Assembly (NCBI RefSeq): GCF_014256275.1
Contig: NZ_JACCFE010000002.1
Location: forward strand, 6,821,501-6,885,500
Source of the DNA: Rhodococcus sp. 4CII
Lineage (GTDB): Bacteria; Actinomycetota; Actinomycetes; Mycobacteriales; Mycobacteriaceae
Reading direction: 5' to 3'
Length of the DNA stretch: 64,000 nucleotides
Shown here: one piece after another, positions 47,701 through 53,700 of the stretch
Layout of the letters: every line of letters begins with the position of its first letter
How positions within the stretch are numbered: the stretch's first letter is position 1
The notes under the pieces: model-generated
What the model was told of the DNA's origin: nothing
The model's database searches: none
Seen by the model: only the letters and a program-made list of their open reading frames with translations
Program-made: the position numbers and the translations under genes

Positions 47701-50700
47701 GTGGAATCTCGAACCGGACCGTGGCGGCGCGAGTGGAGGCGGTCGCGGGCCTGGGATGATCGAGGGGAAGTTCGAGCCGGTCGGGAAGACCGGCCAGCGC
47801 CGACCGCCAGTAGTCGAGTTGTGCCGATATGGGTGAATCGGGATCGTCGGTGGATCCGAGCATTTCGCGTTGCCACACCGCGTAGTCGGAGTATTGAATC
47901 GGCAGCGGCGGCCACTCCGGTGCGCTGCCCTGGTTGCGGGCGGTGTACGCGACCGTCAGATCGCGTGCGAGCGGTGCCAGCGATGTGCCGTCCGCCGAGA
48001 TGTGATGGACGACGACGGCCAGCACGTGGACGTGTGGGTCGACTTGCCACAGGAAGGCGCGCAGCGGGAGCTCCGTCGTGACGTCGAAGCCGGTGGCAAC
48101 CGCGCGGTGAATGCGCTCGTCGAGGTCGGATTGGTCCGCTACCGGGATCGGTGCCACCGCGAGAGGCATGTCCTCGAGAGGTGACACGACTTGGATGGGG
48201 CCGTTCTCGGTGAGGGGATAGACGGTGTGCAGAGCGTCGTGTCTGCCGGCGACGTCCCTCAGTGCCGCGCGGAGCGCATCGACGTCGAGCGGTCCCTCGA
48301 TGCGCACGACCATGGGGATGTTGTAGGTGGCTGCCGTGGTGTCGAACTGGTTGACGAACCACATCCGCTGTTGCGCGAAGGATACCGGGGCGGGCTCACT
48401 GTGCTGGCGCGGTCCGAGTGCCGGGCGGTCCGTGGGCAGGTCTTCCGACTTCTCGAGGATCGCCGCCAAAGCCTCCACCGTCGGCGCTTCGAACAGCGTG
48501 CGCACTCCGATCTGGGTGCCGAGAGCGGAGTTGAGCCGGGCCACGACCTTCGTCGCGATGAGGGAGGTGCCGCCGAGTTCGAAGAAGTTGTCGTCGACCC
48601 CCACACCCTCGTTGCCGAGCACGCGGGCGAAGACTCCGGCGACTGCTTCCTCGTGCACTGATCTGGGGGCGCGGAACTCCGCGATGTCCACGAGAAACTG
48701 TGGAACGGGCAGCGCTGCGTGGTCGATGGCACCGGCGGCGTCGAGGGGGAACGCGTCGACGATGACGATCGCGGTCGGCACCAGGTGGGCGGGCAGGGTT
48801 GTCGCTGCGTACGTTCGGACTGCGGCCGGGTCCACGGAGGCTCCGGGTGCCGCCGCGACGTAGGACACGAGGATCGACTCGCCGGCGGTGCGAGTGTGGT
48901 CGATGGTGACAGATCCGTCGAGGGATCGATGCTGGCGCAAGACCGTGTCCACCTCGTCGGCCGCGACTCGGTAACCACGCAGTTGTCGCTGAAAGTCGCA
49001 GCGTCCCAGCATCTCGAGGCGTCCGTCGCGGGTGACTCGCGCGAGATCACCCGTGCGGTACATGCGTTGCCCCGGGTCCCCGAAGGGGCACGCCACGAAA
49101 TGTGTGGCGGTGAGCGCAGGCCGGGCGTGGTACCCGCGTGCCAGTTCGGCGCCGCCGGCGTACAACTCGCCGATGACACCGTTCGGCACGAGATGCAGCC
49201 TGCGGTCGAGCACGACGGTGCGTCGATCCGGGCAGGGTCGCAGAGCGATCTCGCCCACCTCACGCGCCGTGGTTGCCGTCGCGGAAGCGAGGCACGTGAG
49301 GGTTTCGGTGGCCGTGTACAGGTCGACGACGGCCGACGACGTAGTCTCGACCCAGGAGGACAGCAACGAGAGAAGATCCTTCGTGGGCGGCTCACCGGTC
49401 AAGACCACCAATCGGAGTGCCGCGGGGTCACCGGCTGTGGACGTCCATGCGTGTGCTGTCTGCTCGAACGCGGTGGGAGTCTGACTCAGTACGGTCACCC
49501 GCTCGTGTCGAAGCAGGGTACACAGATCCTGCGGTGAGCGTGCGGTCTCGGTGTCGACGATCACCAGGCGAGCTCCGTGCAGAATCGCACCCCACAACTC
49601 CCAGAGCATGAGGTCGACGGCGTGCGAAGGCACCATCGCCCAGACGTCGGTTCGGTCGAATCCCCACGTGCCGGGTGTCTTCTCGAACGCGGAGATCAGG
49701 CCGCGATGCGTCACCGTCACCGGTTTCGGGCGTGCAGTGGACCCGGCGGTGAACACGAGATACGCGGCCGAGTCCGGCCGGAGCGAGTAGGCCCGCTCCG
49801 CATCTGTGACCGGTGCTGCCGAGATCTCGGTGACTTCCGCCACCACGTCGGGCGCATCGACGAGAACCGGTGTCGCACCGAGACCGAGTAGATCGGCGGC
49901 GTCGGCGCGCCGGGTCAGGACGAGGGTGGGCCCCGCCTGCGTGAGGGAATGCGCAATGCGAGCGGCGGGCCAGGACATCTGGAGTGGAAGACAGACGCCA
50001 CCCGCGACGAGCACGGCGATCGTCGCGACCACAGCGTCGATCGAGGGTGGAAGTGCCACCGCTACCACGGTTTCGGATGCGACATCGCGGCGTTTCAGAT
50101 AACGGGCCCATCGGTTGACGCGGGCCACGAGGTCGGAGTAGCAGAGGGTCTCGCCCGCAAAAGTCAGCGCCTCGGCATCCGCATACCGTGCGGTGCTGCG
50201 CATGAATTCGTCTACGAGAGTGCCGGCCACGGGCGCCGCGGGAGGCTCGCGCCACGCGGTCAGTGCAGCCTCCCGCTCCCCGGCATCGAGAAGGTCGATC
50301 TCTCCCACAGGGACGTCCGGATCGGTCGTGACGGCCTCGAGAATCCGGACGTATCGGTCCGCGAACGTGTTGATGGTGTCAGGGTCGAACAAGGCGGCGG
50401 CGTAGACGAGACCACCCCGCATGCCGAGCGGTGTTCCGTCGTCAGCAAGGTTCTCGGTGAGCCACACCTGGAGGTCGAACTTGGAGATGCCCGCGTCGTA
50501 CTCCACCGGATCGATGCGAAGGCCGGGAAGCTCGAGGTCGTACAGTCCCCGGCCTGAGGGAAGTATGTTCTCGAATTCGAGAAGCACCTGGAACAGAGGG
50601 GAGTGCGCGGCCGAACGTTGGGGTTCCAGAGTTTCCACCAACTGCTCGAACGGGATGTCGGCGTGCCCGAAGGCGGCCAGGTCGACCCCTCGGGTCTGCT

Positions 50701-53700
50701 GGACGGTTTCCGTGAAACTCGCGGCGTGATCTATACGCGTGCGCAGGACCAAGGTGTTCACGAACATGCCGACCACGTCGTCGAGCGCCGCCTCCCCCCG
50801 ACCGGCAACGGGAGTGCCGATGGCGATGTCGTCGGACCCGCTCAACCGTGCCAGCAACACCGCAAGGGCCGCGTGCACGGTCATGAACACCGTGGAGGTG
50901 TGGCGACGGGCGAGCGCCCGGATGTTACCGTGCAGCTCCGCACCGATGTGGAACTCCGCACGTCCACCGCGCAGCGATTGCTCGGCGGGACGGGGGCGAT
51001 CGGTCGGCAACTCCAGGAGTTCCGGTAGCCCACTCAGGTTTTCGGACCAGTAGTCGAGTTGGCGGGACACCGTGCTGCCGGGATCGTCGTCGCTCCCCAG
51101 CAACTCGTACTGCCACAGGGTGTAATCGACGTACTGCACCTCGAGGGGCTCCCACTGTGGTGGCCGTCCGGCGATGCGCGCGGTGTACGCGGTCGTCACG
51201 TCCCGTGCCAACGGGGCCGTGGACGCTCCGTCGGCGGCGATGTGATGGATGACCAGCGCAAGCACGTGTTCGGTCTCGCTCAGCTCGAACAGGGCGGCGC
51301 GCAGCGGCGCCGTTTCGCTGACATCGAATCGCGAGGCGCAGATCTCGGCGAGGTGCCCGTCCAGGTCGGTTTCGTCGCGCACCGGGACGGGGTGGATCTC
51401 CGGTACGGCCTCCGCCGCGGTCACGACAACCTGATGGGGGCCGTCGACCGAGGCGGGGAAGACGGTACGGAGCGATTCGTGGCGTTCGACCAGGTCTGCG
51501 ACCGCGGCCAGCAGCGCCGGGACGTCGAGAACACCGGCGAGTCGCACGACGAGGGGGATGTTGTAGGCGGGCGAGGTGGTGTCGTATTGGTTGATGAACC
51601 ACATCCGCTGTTGGGCGGGAGAAAGCGGAATCCGCTCTGGTCGCGGAAACGGGCGGAGCGCCGGTCGGTCGGCGCCTCGCGGGCCGGCACTCTCGATCCG
51701 GGCGGCGAGCGCCGCGACGGTCGGTGCGTCGAACAATTCGGTGACCTCGATCTGGGTGCCCAGGGCGGCATTTGCCCGGGTGACGACTCGCGTTGCGGTC
51801 AGGGAGTTACCGCCGAGGTCGAAATAGTCGTCGTCCACTCCGATGCCCTCGACACCCAGCACGGACTCGAAGACCCTCGCGATCGTCTCTTCCGTCGGTG
51901 TGGTTGGTGCCCGTCGGCCGTCACCCGTGCGGACGGACGGTGGGGGGAGCGCTTTCCGATCGAGCTTGCCGCCCGGGGTGAGGGGAATCGTGTCGATGGG
52001 GACGAGCAGGGGCACCATGTATTGAGGAAGGGTCTGCCGAACGTGACGATCGACGGCGGCGAGATCCAGCCCGTCGCCGGTCGCCGCTCGCACGTACGAG
52101 ACCAGCGTGGTCTCCCCGGTCCCGGTGTCGTAGTCGACCGTGGCCGCGAAACCGACGGCCGGGTGGCCTGTCAGCACGGCATCGATTTCACCGAGTTCGA
52201 TCCGGAATCCCCGAACCTTGACCTGGGAGTCGCTCCGGCCGACATATTCGAGGACGCGACCCCTCCTCGTCCAGCGAACCACGTCCCCGGTCCGGTACAT
52301 CCGATCGCCCGGACGCCCGAACGGGTCGGCGACGAATCGAGCCGCCGTCGCGCCGTTGCGCCGGTGATATCCGCGGGCGAGGGCCGGACCGGAGAGATAC
52401 AGCTGGCCCGAGACCCCCGGCGGGACGGGATGGAGTCGCTCGTCGAGAACCACGACGGACATGCCGCGCACCGGCCCGCCGATCGTCACAGGATCGGTGG
52501 ACGCCATCGGCCCGGCCAGGGTGGACATGATCGTGGCCTCGGTCGGCCCGTACGCGTTGAAAACGCGACGGCCCGGCGACCACCGCGCCACCGCGTCCGG
52601 CGGACACGCCTCTCCGGCCACGATGAGATGCGTCAGGGTGGGCAGGTCCTCAGGGTCGAGAGCCGCCAGCGTGGTCGGAGTCAGCACCGCGTGCGTGATC
52701 TGCTTTTCGGTGAGGATCCGGGTCAGCTCGGCGCCGCCGAACACACCACGCGGGACGATCTCCAGCCGCGCTCCGGACCCGAACGCCAACAGCGATTCGA
52801 AGAGGGAGGCGTCGAAACTCGGCGACGCGAACTGCGAGACCCGGGCCGCAGGAATTCCCATGAGGCCTTCGCGTTCCGCGGCCACCAGGTTCGCGAGACC
52901 GCGATGGGTCACTACCACGCCCTTCGGGACTCCCGTCGACCCGGAAGTGTAGATGACATATGCCGGATGATCCGGTCGCAGCGGTCGGCACCGGTCCGCT
53001 GCCACAAAGGCGTCGGCGCGGCACCGTTCGACGTCGGCGGTGGTGGCCGCGTCGTCGAGTTCGATCCAGGACGCCGCGGAGGCCCGGGACAACGCCGCGC
53101 GGTACGAGGATGTGGTGATCCCGATCTGTGCGCCGGAATCGGTCAGCATGTGATCGATGCGGGCGGCCGGATAGGTCGGATCCACCGGCAGGAAGGCTGC
53201 GCCCGACTTCGCGGTTGCCCACACCGCGATCACGAATTCCATCGAGCGGGGGAGTGCGAGGGCGACAACGGTTTCCGGACCCGCTCCACGTTCGGCGAGT
53301 AGGCGGGCGAGCTTGTTCGAGTGTCGATCGAGTTCGCTGTAGGTGAGCTCCTCGGTGCCGTCCGCCACGGCGACGGTATTCGGCTCGGCCTGCATTGCGG
53401 CGGTCAGGAGATCGGGGAACAGCTGTACGGGGCGGGCGGGTTCACCGACTGCGGGGGTGAGTCCGGCCAGCGCGGCGGGCGTAGCGAACACGAGATCCCC
53501 GACCGCGACGTCGGGCTCGGCCGTCGCGGCTTCGAGCATGCGGACCAGTTGATCGGTGAAGGTCTGGATCGTTGCCGGGTCGAACGACGCGGTCGAGAAG
53601 GCGACCTCAACGTCGATGCCCGCTTCGGGACCGTGTTCGGTGCACGTCACGTTCAGGGCGGTTCCACCATTGGCCGGCATGCGGGCGGCCTCGTTCGCCC

